Below, in pieces: positions 53,268 through 62,757 of a DNA stretch of 64,000 bases (position 1 is the stretch's first letter; each line of letters opens with the position of its first letter). Below the pieces are notes generated by a model. That model ran no database searches and was not told the DNA's origin. It saw only the letters and a list, made by a program, of their open reading frames with translations. Source of the stretch: Candidatus Kinetoplastibacterium sorsogonicusi (lineage in GTDB: Bacteria; Pseudomonadota; Gammaproteobacteria; Burkholderiales; Burkholderiaceae_B); NCBI RefSeq assembly GCF_003072465.1, contig NZ_CP025628.1, positions 517,501 through 581,500 on the forward strand. Reading direction: 5' to 3'. The position numbers and the translations under genes were made by a program.

Positions 53268-55943
53268 TTAATTACCAGATCCATGACAGAATTTATATTT
53301 TTTACCACTTTTACAATAACATTTTTCATTCCTACCAAGTTGTAAATTTTCATTTTTTTCTGTATTAATAATTCTATTTATAGAATCATTAATATTTATA
53401 TTAGAATTAATTTGATTATTAAAATATTCATATGATAATTTCATTAAATTTTTAACTAATTTTTGATATATATTATTTAACATATTTGAAAATAGATAAA
53501 AAGCATCTTTTTTATATTCTTGTATAGGATTTTTTTGCGCATATCCTCTTAAATGTATACCTTGACGTAAATATTCTAAATCTGATAAATGATCTCTCCA
53601 AAATAAATCAATTGTTTCTAAAAAAGTAATTTTTTCTATTTCTACCCAACTTTTACTTATTTTATTTTTATAATAATTATTTATTTCAAAAATAATAAAC
53701 TGCAATAATTTTTCTTCAGATATATGAGGATTTGTATTAATTATATCTTGTATATCTAATTTTATACCTAATTCAATATACATTGTTTTTTCTAAATCTT
53801 GTAAATTCCAATTTTCTCTATAAGAATTAGGAATAATATATTCATGGTATAAATTAGTAACTACATCTTTTATTATATTATCTATAATTATTCTAATTTC
53901 TTCAGGAGAAGCATTAATAATTTCATCACGTTGTTTATATAATGTACGTCTTTGTTCATTATCTATATCATCATATTCTAATAAGTGTTTTCTTATATCA
54001 AAATTAAAACGTTCTACTCTACGTTGAGCTGATTCAATAGCTTTATTCACCATTTTTGCCTCAATAGCTTCATATTTAGGCAATTTTAGTTTTTCCATTA
54101 TAGAGCTAATTTTATCACCAGAAAATATTTTCATTAAAGGATCTTCTAATGATAAATAAAAAATTGATGATCCAGGATCACCTTGTCTGCCAGATCTACC
54201 TCTTAACTGATTATCAATACGTCTAGAATCATGTCTTTCTGTTCCAATTACTCTTAATCCACCTAAATTTTTTACTTTTTTACTTTCTAATTCATGTTCT
54301 AAATATAACTTATTTAAAGCTTGAGATTTTTCTGATTCATTCAATATAGAATCATTTTTTATATGATTAATATATTTATCTATATTCCCGCCTAATACTA
54401 TATCAGTCCCTCTACCTGCCATATTAGTTGCAATTGTAATACATTTTATTTTTCCAGCTTCTGCAATAATATTCGCTTCTCTTAAATGTTGTTTAGCATT
54501 TAAAATATTATGTGGCAAATTTTCTAATTTAAGTTTATTTGATAAAAATTCAGAATTTTCTATATTAGTAGTACCAACTAACACAGGTTGACCTTTTTCA
54601 TAACAACTTTTTATATCACTAATAATCGCATGAAATTTTTCTTCTTTAGTTCTAAACACTTTATCATTTTCATCTTTTCGTATCATATTTTTATTCGTAG
54701 GAATAATTACAGTTTCTAAATTATAAATTTCTTGAAATTCATAAGCTTCAGTATCAGCAGTTCCAGTCATACCAGATAATTTTTCATATATTCTAAAGTA
54801 GTTTTGAAATGTAATGGAAGCTAAAGTTTTATTATCAGATTTAATACTTACTTTTTCTTTTGCTTCTATAGCTTGATGCAATCCATCAGACCATCTTCTA
54901 CCATGCATTAATCTACCAGTAAATTCGTCAACTATTATGACCTCATTATTCTTAACAACATAATGTTGATTTTTAAAAAATAAATTATATGCACGTAAAG
55001 AATTAATTAAATGATGCATTAAAGATAGATTTTTAGGATCATATAATGATTCTTCTTTTGATAATAAATTGAATTTAATGAGCATTTTTTCTGCTACTTC
55101 TTGACCAGATTCAGAAAGATAGACTTGATTATTTTTTTCATCTATCCAAAAATCACCTTGTGGTTCTACTGCATTTTTTTTAGGCTCATATGGCATTTTT
55201 TTTAAAAAATGTGAAATTTTATCTATCAAATTATATATATCTGTATTATTTTCTGCTTGACCAGATATAATTAAAGGTGTTCTAGATTCATCTATTAATA
55301 TAGAATCAACTTCATCAACTATTGCATAAAATAAACCTCTTTGACGTTTATTATCTATGCTAATTTCCATATTATCTCGTAGATAATCAAATCCAAATTC
55401 ATTATTTGTTCCATAAGTAATATCTGCTTGATAAGCAAGTTTTTTCTCATAATCTGATTGTTGTGATACAATAGTTCCAACAGACATTCCTAAAAAATTA
55501 TATATTTTACTCATCCATTCAGCATCACGACGTGCTAAATAATCATTTACTGTAATAACATGTACACCTTTACCTGCTAAAGCATTTAAATATACTGGTA
55601 ATGTTGCTACTAAAGTTTTACCTTCACCTGTTCTCATTTCAGCTATTTTACAAAAATGTAAAGCAATACCACCTATTATTTGTACATCAAAATGACGCAT
55701 ATTTAATACACGTTTACTTACCTCTCTTACAATTGCAAAAGCTTCTGGTAATAATTCATCCAAAGATTCTCCTGCTATATATCTATTTTTTAGATATATA
55801 GTTTTTTCTTTTAACTCATTATTAGATAATGCAGATATAGAAATTTCTAAAAAATTTATATTGGATAAAATTTTTTGATATTTATTTAAAAGTTTTTGAT
55901 TTCTACTTACAAAAACTTTTTTAAAAAAAGATGATAAAATCAT
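53268..55943 (-). CDS. secA: Preprotein translocase ATPase SecA
   Basis: Motor that pushes unfolded proteins through SecYEG. 891 aa, full length. Walker A MRTGEGKTLVATLP near residue 105, Walker B ESRTPLIISG and VDEVDSILIDE region, helicase-like motif ATNMAGRGTDIVLGGN, and RGRSGRQGDPGSS. The zinc-binding C-terminal tail CYCKSGKKYKFCHGSG (C-X-C-X8-C-H) that contacts SecB is intact. It confirms active export of proteins such as LolA and AmiC. The ATG at 55943 gives MILSSFFKKVF. No secM-like leader is seen. Confidence 0.98.
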   Translation of the reverse strand: MILSSFFKKVFVSRNQKLLNKYQKILSNINFLEISISALSNNELKEKTIYLKNRYIAGESLDELLPEAFAIVREVSKRVLNMRHFDVQIIGGIALHFCKIAEMRTGEGKTLVATLPVYLNALAGKGVHVITVNDYLARRDAEWMSKIYNFLGMSVGTIVSQQSDYEKKLAYQADITYGTNNEFGFDYLRDNMEISIDNKRQRGLFYAIVDEVDSILIDESRTPLIISGQAENNTDIYNLIDKISHFLKKMPYEPKKNAVEPQGDFWIDEKNNQVYLSESGQEVAEKMLIKFNLLSKEESLYDPKNLSLMHHLINSLRAYNLFFKNQHYVVKNNEVIIVDEFTGRLMHGRRWSDGLHQAIEAKEKVSIKSDNKTLASITFQNYFRIYEKLSGMTGTADTEAYEFQEIYNLETVIIPTNKNMIRKDENDKVFRTKEEKFHAIISDIKSCYEKGQPVLVGTTNIENSEFLSNKLKLENLPHNILNAKQHLREANIIAEAGKIKCITIATNMAGRGTDIVLGGNIDKYINHIKNDSILNESEKSQALNKLYLEHELESKKVKNLGGLRVIGTERHDSRRIDNQLRGRSGRQGDPGSSIFYLSLEDPLMKIFSGDKISSIMEKLKLPKYEAIEAKMVNKAIESAQRRVERFNFDIRKHLLEYDDIDNEQRRTLYKQRDEIINASPEEIRIIIDNIIKDVVTNLYHEYIIPNSYRENWNLQDLEKTMYIELGIKLDIQDIINTNPHISEEKLLQFIIFEINNYYKNKISKSWVEIEKITFLETIDLFWRDHLSDLEYLRQGIHLRGYAQKNPIQEYKKDAFYLFSNMLNNIYQKLVKNLMKLSYEYFNNQINSNININDSINRIINTEKNENLQLGRNEKCYCKSGKKYKFCHGSGN

Positions 55944-56051
55944 ATTAAATTCTTTGAATAAGATTCAATTAAATATTAACAATAAAACCATTTTTAATGT
56001 TATAAAATAATTATTTATAAAATTAGTAATTTGATTACAGGTAATGCTAAC

Positions 56052-56537
56052 ATGATTGAAGAGTATACATCAAAATTAGAAGCAGATACAAACATGCCAA
56101 CATCATTGATAAGCTCAATAAAAAATAATAATATTATAGAAGTAGCTAATTTTTATATAAATTTACAAAATATTATTAGAAATATACTTCCTAATAATAT
56201 AGCAAAATATTGCTATATTGGTTATATAGAAAATAACGAAATAATAATCAAAGTACCTAATTCTGCTTATGCATCAAAAATAAGACAACTTTCACCTTCA
56301 ATTATTTATCATTTAAAAAAAATAAATTTTCAAACAAATAATAGCTTACCAATTTCTATTATAATCAAGATACAAAATGATTTAGTAAATTTAGAATATA
56401 AAAAAATTAATAAAAGTATTCCTACTTTAAGTAAAAAAGATATTAGTAATTTTGAAAAATTAGTATTTCATATAAAAGATATAAAATTAAAAAATGCAAT
56501 AAACACTTTAATTAAAAATCATCAAATATTATCTTAA
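56052..56537 (+). CDS. dciA: DciA/DUF721-family protein (probable replicative helicase loader)
   Basis: 161 aa. The central region (LPNNIAKYCYIGYIENNEIIIKVP then NSAYASKIRQLSP) follows the DUF721/DciA pattern: a hydrophobic strand pair and a conserved Ala-Ser-Lys/Arg-Leu-Arg helix. In many bacteria without DnaC, DciA delivers the DnaB helicase. Sequence is divergent, so identification also leans on position between secA and ftsZ, the betaproteobacterial location. Start set at the ATG at 56052 (MIEEYTSK), with AGGT nine bases ahead; the in-frame TTG at 56031 is less likely. Confidence 0.68.
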   Translation: MIEEYTSKLEADTNMPTSLISSIKNNNIIEVANFYINLQNIIRNILPNNIAKYCYIGYIENNEIIIKVPNSAYASKIRQLSPSIIYHLKKINFQTNNSLPISIIIKIQNDLVNLEYKKINKSIPTLSKKDISNFEKLVFHIKDIKLKNAINTLIKNHQILS

Positions 56538-56554
56538 CAAAATTAAACATTAAT

Positions 56555-56586
56555 CATATGTTATCTATATTTATAGATAATATATG
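56555..56586. terminator. Candidate terminator hairpin between dciA and ftsZ
   Basis: A 15-bp stem (CATATGTTATCTATA with TATAGATAATATATG, one G-U pair) around a two-base loop, 18 bases after the dciA stop. No T-tract follows in the plus direction. It could serve both convergent genes. Confidence 0.5.
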
Positions 56587-56770
56587 TAGCTTAATAAAAT
56601 ATCATAATTTAAAATTTAAAGTTAATCTAATTAATACTAATTTTAATTGATCTAATTAATATAAAAATTTTAGATTTTGCCATATATTCTAATTTCGAAT
56701 AATTTTGCATTTTTTAGATTAAATAAATAATAGGATAAATACTTTATATATACAAAAAATCTTTCATACT

Positions 56771-57928
56771 CTAATCAACTTGCTTCCTAAGAAAAGAAGG
56801 TATATCAAAATGATCTACCCCTGAATCTTCTAAAGCTTTAATTTGGGAAGAAGCTTGATTTCGAAGATTTTTGTTCAATACTTGATTATCTGATTTTTGT
56901 TCATTATTAGTGTTAATAACATTTTCTTTGCTATTTTTAATATTTTTATCTATTATATTGGAGTTTTTATTATCTAAATTTTTTCCAAGACCTGTAGCAA
57001 CAACAGTAACCCTTAATTTATCGCCCATTGTATCATCATAAGCATTACCAAAAATTATCGTTGCATCTTCAGCAGCATAACTTCTAATAGTTTCCATAAT
57101 TTCTCTAGTTTCTCTCATTTTTAATGATTTTCCAGAAGTTATATTTACTAATATACCTTTAGCACCGTGTAAATCTACACCTTCTAAAAGTGGACAAGCT
57201 ATAGCATCTTCTGCTGCGATACGTGCTCTATCTACACCTTCTGCTGTAGCTGTACCCATCATAGCTTGTCCTTTCTCTCCCATGATAGTACGTACATCTT
57301 CAAAATCTACATTAACATTACCTTCTACATTAATAATTTCAGCAATACCAGCACAAGCATTATTTAAAATACTATCAGCAGATTTAAAACAGTCTTCTTG
57401 AGTTGCATCTTCATCAAGCAAATCGTAAAGTTTTTCATTTAATACAACTATAAGAGAATGTACATGTTTTGATAATTCTTTAATACCTTCTTCTGCCATT
57501 CTCATTCTTCTATTACCTTCAAAAGCAAAAGGTTTTGTTACTACACCAACAGTTAAAATCCCTAATTCTTTTGCTATTTCTGCTACTATAGGGCTAGCAC
57601 CAGTTCCAGTACCTCCACCCATGCCAGCAGTTATAAATACCATATTAGCACCATTTAATGCATTACGAATATCTTCACGAGCTGTTTCAGCACAAGCACG
57701 ACCTTGATCTGGTTTAGCACCAGCCCCCAAACCAGAGCGTCCTAAACGAATTTGTATTGGTGCTTCTGTGATAGCTAAAGCTTGTGCATCAGTATTAGCA
57801 CAAATAAAATCTACACCTTTAACTCCACTACGAATCATATGATTAACAGCATTACCTCCAGCACCACCTACACCAATAACTTTTATTATTGTACCATTAG
57901 GATTATCTGCTAATATTTCAAAATTCAT
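56771..57928 (-). CDS. ftsZ: Cell division GTPase FtsZ
   Basis: Tubulin-like GTPase forming the Z ring. 385 aa. N-terminal IKVIGVGGAGGNAVNHMI, GTP-binding GMGGGTGTGASPIVAEIAKE near residue 105, T7 loop NVDFEDVRTIM, and the C-terminal conserved peptide DHFDIPSFLRKQVD that binds FtsA and ZipA. The linker (about 315-365) is Asn/Lys-rich. It is the last gene of the dcw run; ftsA is 71 bases upstream. Confidence 0.98.
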   Translation of the reverse strand: MNFEILADNPNGTIIKVIGVGGAGGNAVNHMIRSGVKGVDFICANTDAQALAITEAPIQIRLGRSGLGAGAKPDQGRACAETAREDIRNALNGANMVFITAGMGGGTGTGASPIVAEIAKELGILTVGVVTKPFAFEGNRRMRMAEEGIKELSKHVHSLIVVLNEKLYDLLDEDATQEDCFKSADSILNNACAGIAEIINVEGNVNVDFEDVRTIMGEKGQAMMGTATAEGVDRARIAAEDAIACPLLEGVDLHGAKGILVNITSGKSLKMRETREIMETIRSYAAEDATIIFGNAYDDTMGDKLRVTVVATGLGKNLDNKNSNIIDKNIKNSKENVINTNNEQKSDNQVLNKNLRNQASSQIKALEDSGVDHFDIPSFLRKQVD

Positions 57929-57999
57929 TATAATTACCTCTATTTATTATTTAGGTCATATAAATTTATATTATATATGTATGTTTTATTACATTAAAT

Positions 58000-59214
58000 T
58001 TAATTAATAAACCAATATTTAATTTTTTTTAAAAATTTTTTAATATTAATATTAGCGTATTGCAATATATTCAAATTATTTTCTTGAAAAGTTTGTTCAC
58101 TAGCATCTCTTAATAAACCTATAGCAGCGGAAAAAGCTGGATCACGAATAATATTCGATAATGAACCATTATAATTTGGAATACCTATTTTAATATTTTT
58201 TCTAAAAATATTTTTTGCTAAATCTGTAATTCCAAATAATTTTGCTGTTCCACCAGTTATTACAATAGAAGAAATTAAATTATCATATTTTCCTTCAAGA
58301 ATTATTTTTTTTATTAAAATAAATAATTCTTGAACACGTGTTTCAATAATTTCTTCTAATAAATCTATTGTTATGTTATTAAATTCAATATTATCAATAA
58401 TTTTTTTTATTGCTAAGAATTTGTTTGGATCTTTATAATTTAGCTTTATAAACTCAGCTTGTTCAAAAGAAATTTGATAAATAGTTGCTATATCATTAGT
58501 TATATTATTACCAGCTATAGAAATTACTTTGTTATAACACACAACACCATTATAAAAAATAACTATATCAGTCGTACCTCCACCTATATCTAATAGAATA
58601 ACACCTAATTTTTTATCATCTTCTGTTAAAACTGCATTACTTGATGCTAATGAGTGTAAATATATATCTTTTAATTTTACTTTACATTTATATATACAAT
58701 TTATTAAAGTGTTTAATACACTAGAAGAACTAGTAACAATATGAGATTTAACTCCTAAAGTTGATGAAATAATACCTAAAGGATTAGTAATATTATTGTT
58801 ATTATCGATAATAAAATTTTTAATAATGACATTGAGCAATTGTTGACCTGATGGAATATTCATATTTTTTGCAACATTAATTACTTTTTGAATATCTAAA
58901 TCTGTTATTTCCGAATTATTAACAGAAATCATACTTTCTGAATTAAAACAATTAATATGATCACCAGTAATAGTTGTATATATATAATTTAACTTAACTT
59001 TTGCCATTGATTCTGCTATATGAATAGCAGAAATGACATCATTAATAGTGACTTCGATATTGACTATAATACCTTTTTTTACTCCTGACGATATTTTATG
59101 ACCAATACCAATAATTTCAAAATTTTTTTTTGAATTTATCATTGCTAATAACACAACTATTTTAGTTGTACCAATATCTACTATTCCTACAATATTTTTA
59201 TGTTTAACATTCAT
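58000..59214 (-). CDS. ftsA: Cell division protein FtsA
   Basis: Actin-fold protein anchoring FtsZ to the membrane. 404 aa. Phosphate-1 loop GIVDIGTTKIVVLLA, SHMA-domain (about 80-160), LLDIGGGTTDIVIF phosphate-2, VITGGTAKLFG adenosine loop, and a C-terminal amphipathic, basic membrane helix (NIKKFLKKIKYWFIN). Lies 37 bases after the end of ddl; ftsQ, which normally separates ddl and ftsA, is missing. Confidence 0.96.
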   Translation of the reverse strand: MNVKHKNIVGIVDIGTTKIVVLLAMINSKKNFEIIGIGHKISSGVKKGIIVNIEVTINDVISAIHIAESMAKVKLNYIYTTITGDHINCFNSESMISVNNSEITDLDIQKVINVAKNMNIPSGQQLLNVIIKNFIIDNNNNITNPLGIISSTLGVKSHIVTSSSSVLNTLINCIYKCKVKLKDIYLHSLASSNAVLTEDDKKLGVILLDIGGGTTDIVIFYNGVVCYNKVISIAGNNITNDIATIYQISFEQAEFIKLNYKDPNKFLAIKKIIDNIEFNNITIDLLEEIIETRVQELFILIKKIILEGKYDNLISSIVITGGTAKLFGITDLAKNIFRKNIKIGIPNYNGSLSNIIRDPAFSAAIGLLRDASEQTFQENNLNILQYANINIKKFLKKIKYWFIN

Positions 59215-59251
59215 AAGATTTTATATAATTAAATCTATATAATATATAAAT

Positions 59252-60199
59252 TTAATTTTTATTAATGATTTTATTATATTTACAAGATGCACTAGAAAGT
59301 ATTATTATACATAAATCTTCATAACTTAAACCACTTGCTTGTGCTGCTAATGGTAATAATGAATGTTCAGTCATACCAGGAACAGTATTAATTTCTAATA
59401 ACCAAATTTCATTTTTGTCGTCAAGAATCATATCTATTCTAACTGATCCTTCACATTTAAAAATTTTATAAGATAACTCACAAAAATTTATAATCTTGTC
59501 ATATATATATTTATCAAGTGATGCAGGGCAAAAATATTGAGTCTCATTTGAAAAATATTTATGCTCATAATCATAATTATTGTTTGGGGTAATAATTTCA
59601 ATAATAGGTAAAATATTTATATCATTAATACCATTATTAATTATTCCAACTGTTAATTCTCGACCATAAATAAAATTTTCTATTAAAATTTCTTTATCAT
59701 ATAATAAAGCTTGATCAATAGCATGTTTTAAATCATTTATAGTTATTGCTTTTAATATCCCTAAAGTAGAACCTTCAGATGCAGGCTTTACAATTACAGG
59801 AAAATCAAATGATTTTTTATAAAAATCAGATTTTGTATTTTTATTAAATATCGTAAAAGCTGGTGTAGGTAAATTATATTGCATCCATATATATTTGGTT
59901 ATAATTTTATTCATACATAAACTAGAAGTTAATGGACCACTACCCGTATATGGAATACCAATTAACTCTAATGCACCTTGAATAATACCATCTTCACCAT
60001 ATCTTCCATGTAAAGATATAAAAGCTCTTTTAATACCTAAAGATTTTAATTCACATATATTATTATATTTTATATCAAATAAACAAGCATCAATATTTTT
60101 AGAAATTAATGCTTTATAAATTGCTTTACCAGACATAAGGGAAACATCTCTTTCTGCAGAATATCCTCCACATAATATAGCTACTTTACCAAAATTCAT
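59252..60199 (-). CDS. ddl: D-alanine-D-alanine ligase
   Basis: ATP-grasp enzyme making the D-Ala-D-Ala end of peptidoglycan precursors. 315 aa. N-terminal [46 protein letters not shown] in part, [16 protein letters not shown], and [15 protein letters not shown]. Start fixed by the ATGA overlap with the murC stop (ATG 60199-60197); an upstream in-frame TTG at 60214 would start inside murC. In this cluster the enzyme is the DdlB type. Confidence 0.97.
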   Translation of the reverse strand: MNFGKVAILCGGYSAERDVSLMSGKAIYKALISKNIDACLFDIKYNNICELKSLGIKRAFISLHGRYGEDGIIQGALELIGIPYTGSGPLTSSLCMNKIITKYIWMQYNLPTPAFTIFNKNTKSDFYKKSFDFPVIVKPASEGSTLGILKAITINDLKHAIDQALLYDKEILIENFIYGRELTVGIINNGINDINILPIIEIITPNNNYDYEHKYFSNETQYFCPASLDKYIYDKIINFCELSYKIFKCEGSVRIDMILDDKNEIWLLEINTVPGMTEHSLLPLAAQASGLSYEDLCIIILSSASCKYNKIINKN

Positions 60200-61605
60200 A
60201 TTGATTTTTTCCAAAATTCATGTACTTTACTAATAGATCCAGCTCCCATAATTATAAGAACATCCTTATCTCTTATTATATTCATTATGATTTTTGGAAT
60301 ATTTTCAATATTTTCGACAAATATTGGTTCAATTTTACTAAATACTCTTAAAGCTCTAGATAATGACCGACCATCTGCTGCAATTATAGCTTTTTCTCCA
60401 GCACTATAAACTTCGGTAAGTAATAGAACATCTACATTACTTAATACTTTAATAAAATCTTCAAAGCAATCACGTGTTCTAGTATATCTATGTGGCTGAA
60501 AAGCTAATACTATTCTCCTGTCAGGCCATATTCCTCTTGCTGCATCTAAAGTAGCTTGTATTTCCATAGGGTGATGTCCATAATCATCTATTATAGTAAA
60601 TAAGCCACCACCATTATTTTTATTAACATTAAAATCACCAATATAACTAAATCTACGACTCACTCCACGAAAATCTTTTAATGCAAGGCATATAGAATGA
60701 TCCTTTATATCTAATTCAGTAGCAACTGCTATTGCTGCTAAAGCATTTCTAACATTATGAATACCTGGCAAATTTAAAGTAATATCTAAAGGTTTTTTTT
60801 CAATACCATTAATATTTTTACGTTCTACATGAAATAACATGCGAGTCCCAATACACTGAATATTACTAGCTTTAATATTAGCATCATTATCCAAACCATA
60901 TGTAATAGCAGTTCTAGAAATATTCGGAATAATATTCTTTATATTAATATCATCTATACATAAAATTGCAGTACCATAAAAGGGTAATTTATGTATAAAA
61001 TTAATAAAAGTATTTTTTAATATATTTATATTATGATTATAAGTATCCATATGATCAATCCCTATGTTGGTAACTATAGAAATTATTGGAGATAGATCTA
61101 AAAATGAAGCATCAGATTCATCAGCTTCTACAATAATATAATCTCCTTGACCAAGGACAGCACTAGTACCTATTGCATTTAACTTTCCTCCTATTACAAA
61201 TGTAGGATCGAGTCCTTCATAAGCTAAAATACTAGATACAAGACTAGTTGTAGTAGTTTTTCCATGAGTACCAGCAACAGCAATTCCTCTTTTCAAACGC
61301 ATCAATTCTGCTAACATAATTGCACGAGGTACTATTGGAATATTTTTCTGTCTTGCATAACATACTTCAGGATTATCATTTGAAATAGCAGATGAAACAA
61401 CTAATACATCTGCTCCTAATATATTTTCAGATGCATGACCTATATAAATATTCGCTCCCATAGATTTCAGCCTAGATGTAATATTAGATTCAAATAAATC
61501 TGAACCACTAATAGTATAGTTAAGATTTAATAATAACTCAGCTATACCATTCATACCTGAACCACCTATACCTACGAAATGAATATGTTTTATTTTATTT
61601 TTCAT
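60196..61605 (-). CDS. murC: UDP-N-acetylmuramate-L-alanine ligase
   Basis: Adds L-Ala to UDP-MurNAc, starting the stem peptide. 469 aa. N-terminal substrate-binding [21 protein letters not shown]-binding [25 protein letters not shown], central [12 protein letters not shown], and [12 protein letters not shown] with DDYGHHP. Overlaps murG at the start by 11 bases and ddl at the end by four, so the three genes are translated together. Confidence 0.98.
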   Translation of the reverse strand: MKNKIKHIHFVGIGGSGMNGIAELLLNLNYTISGSDLFESNITSRLKSMGANIYIGHASENILGADVLVVSSAISNDNPEVCYARQKNIPIVPRAIMLAELMRLKRGIAVAGTHGKTTTTSLVSSILAYEGLDPTFVIGGKLNAIGTSAVLGQGDYIIVEADESDASFLDLSPIISIVTNIGIDHMDTYNHNINILKNTFINFIHKLPFYGTAILCIDDINIKNIIPNISRTAITYGLDNDANIKASNIQCIGTRMLFHVERKNINGIEKKPLDITLNLPGIHNVRNALAAIAVATELDIKDHSICLALKDFRGVSRRFSYIGDFNVNKNNGGGLFTIIDDYGHHPMEIQATLDAARGIWPDRRIVLAFQPHRYTRTRDCFEDFIKVLSNVDVLLLTEVYSAGEKAIIAADGRSLSRALRVFSKIEPIFVENIENIPKIIMNIIRDKDVLIIMGAGSISKVHEFWKKSI

Positions 61606-62683
61606 TAATATTATCTTTTAATAATTCACAAAAATCTGCAAGATTTTTACTAGCCATTGGTTTAGAATATTTCTGAATATTTATAGCCATATTTTGTAAT
61701 TTTTTTCTATCTAAATCTTTTAGCCACAAAGACAAATTTTTTGGGTTTAAATCTTTTTCTTCTTTTAACCAAGCTACATTATTTTGTTCCAAAAATTTTG
61801 CATTTTCTAGTTGATGATTATCCGCAGCATATGGAAATGGTACAAATAATGTAGCAACTCCAATAGCGCATATTTCTGCAATAGTCATACCACCAGATCT
61901 ACATATTATTAAATCATTTTCTGACATTTGATATGCAATATCTTCTATAAATGGAATACATGTTGCTCTCACATTATATTGAGAATATATATTTTTCAAA
62001 GAATCAATATGTACTAAACCAGATTGATGTGTAACAATTGGTCTAATATTAAAATTAATTAATGATAAAGCTTTTGGTATAAGAATATTGAGAGTTTGAG
62101 CACCTAAACTACCTCCTAATACTAAAATTTTTAAAGGACCTGTTCTATTAGAATATCGTTTTAATGGATCATTATATAGCAAAATATCATCTCTAATAGG
62201 ATTACCTATATAATATGAATCTTTAAATACATTTGGAAATCCACTAAATTTATATTTAATAAATTTTGCTAAAACTTTATTTGCATATCCAGGGATAATA
62301 TTTTGTTCATGTAATATGACTTTATATCCCATAAGATAAGCTATAAAACTGCATGGAAAAGAAACATATCCTCCAAAACCTAAAACTATATCAGGTTTGA
62401 ATTTTTTTATTAATTTAAAAGATATAAAAAATGATTTTAAAAGTGTAAAGATAAATTTTAAAAATTCTATTAACTGAAATTTATTACGTTTTAATCCAAT
62501 ACAATTAATTGAATAAAATTTGATGCCATGTTTAGGAACCAAAAATGCTTCCATATTATTAGAATTTCCAACCCATATAACTTCCCAATTACTTTTCATT
62601 AATAAATTAGCTATAGTAATTCCAGGCATAATATGTCCACCAGTACCTCCAGCAGATATAATAATTTTTTTGTTTTTAATCAT
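61595..62683 (-). CDS. murG: Lipid II synthase MurG (GlcNAc transferase)
   Basis: Membrane-associated glycosyltransferase adding GlcNAc to lipid I to form lipid II. 362 aa. It has [78 protein letters not shown] and [15 protein letters not shown]. Because ftsW, the lipid II polymerase normally just upstream in the same operon, is absent here, how lipid II is polymerised cannot be read from this window. Confidence 0.97.
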   Translation of the reverse strand: MIKNKKIIISAGGTGGHIMPGITIANLLMKSNWEVIWVGNSNNMEAFLVPKHGIKFYSINCIGLKRNKFQLIEFLKFIFTLLKSFFISFKLIKKFKPDIVLGFGGYVSFPCSFIAYLMGYKVILHEQNIIPGYANKVLAKFIKYKFSGFPNVFKDSYYIGNPIRDDILLYNDPLKRYSNRTGPLKILVLGGSLGAQTLNILIPKALSLINFNIRPIVTHQSGLVHIDSLKNIYSQYNVRATCIPFIEDIAYQMSENDLIICRSGGMTIAEICAIGVATLFVPFPYAADNHQLENAKFLEQNNVAWLKEEKDLNPKNLSLWLKDLDRKKLQNMAINIQKYSKPMASKNLADFCELLKDNINEK

Positions 62684-62757
62684 TCAAATATAATTCCTAT
62701 GTAGATATTAATTCTATGAATAAATCATATATTAAAATAAACATAATTTAACATACT

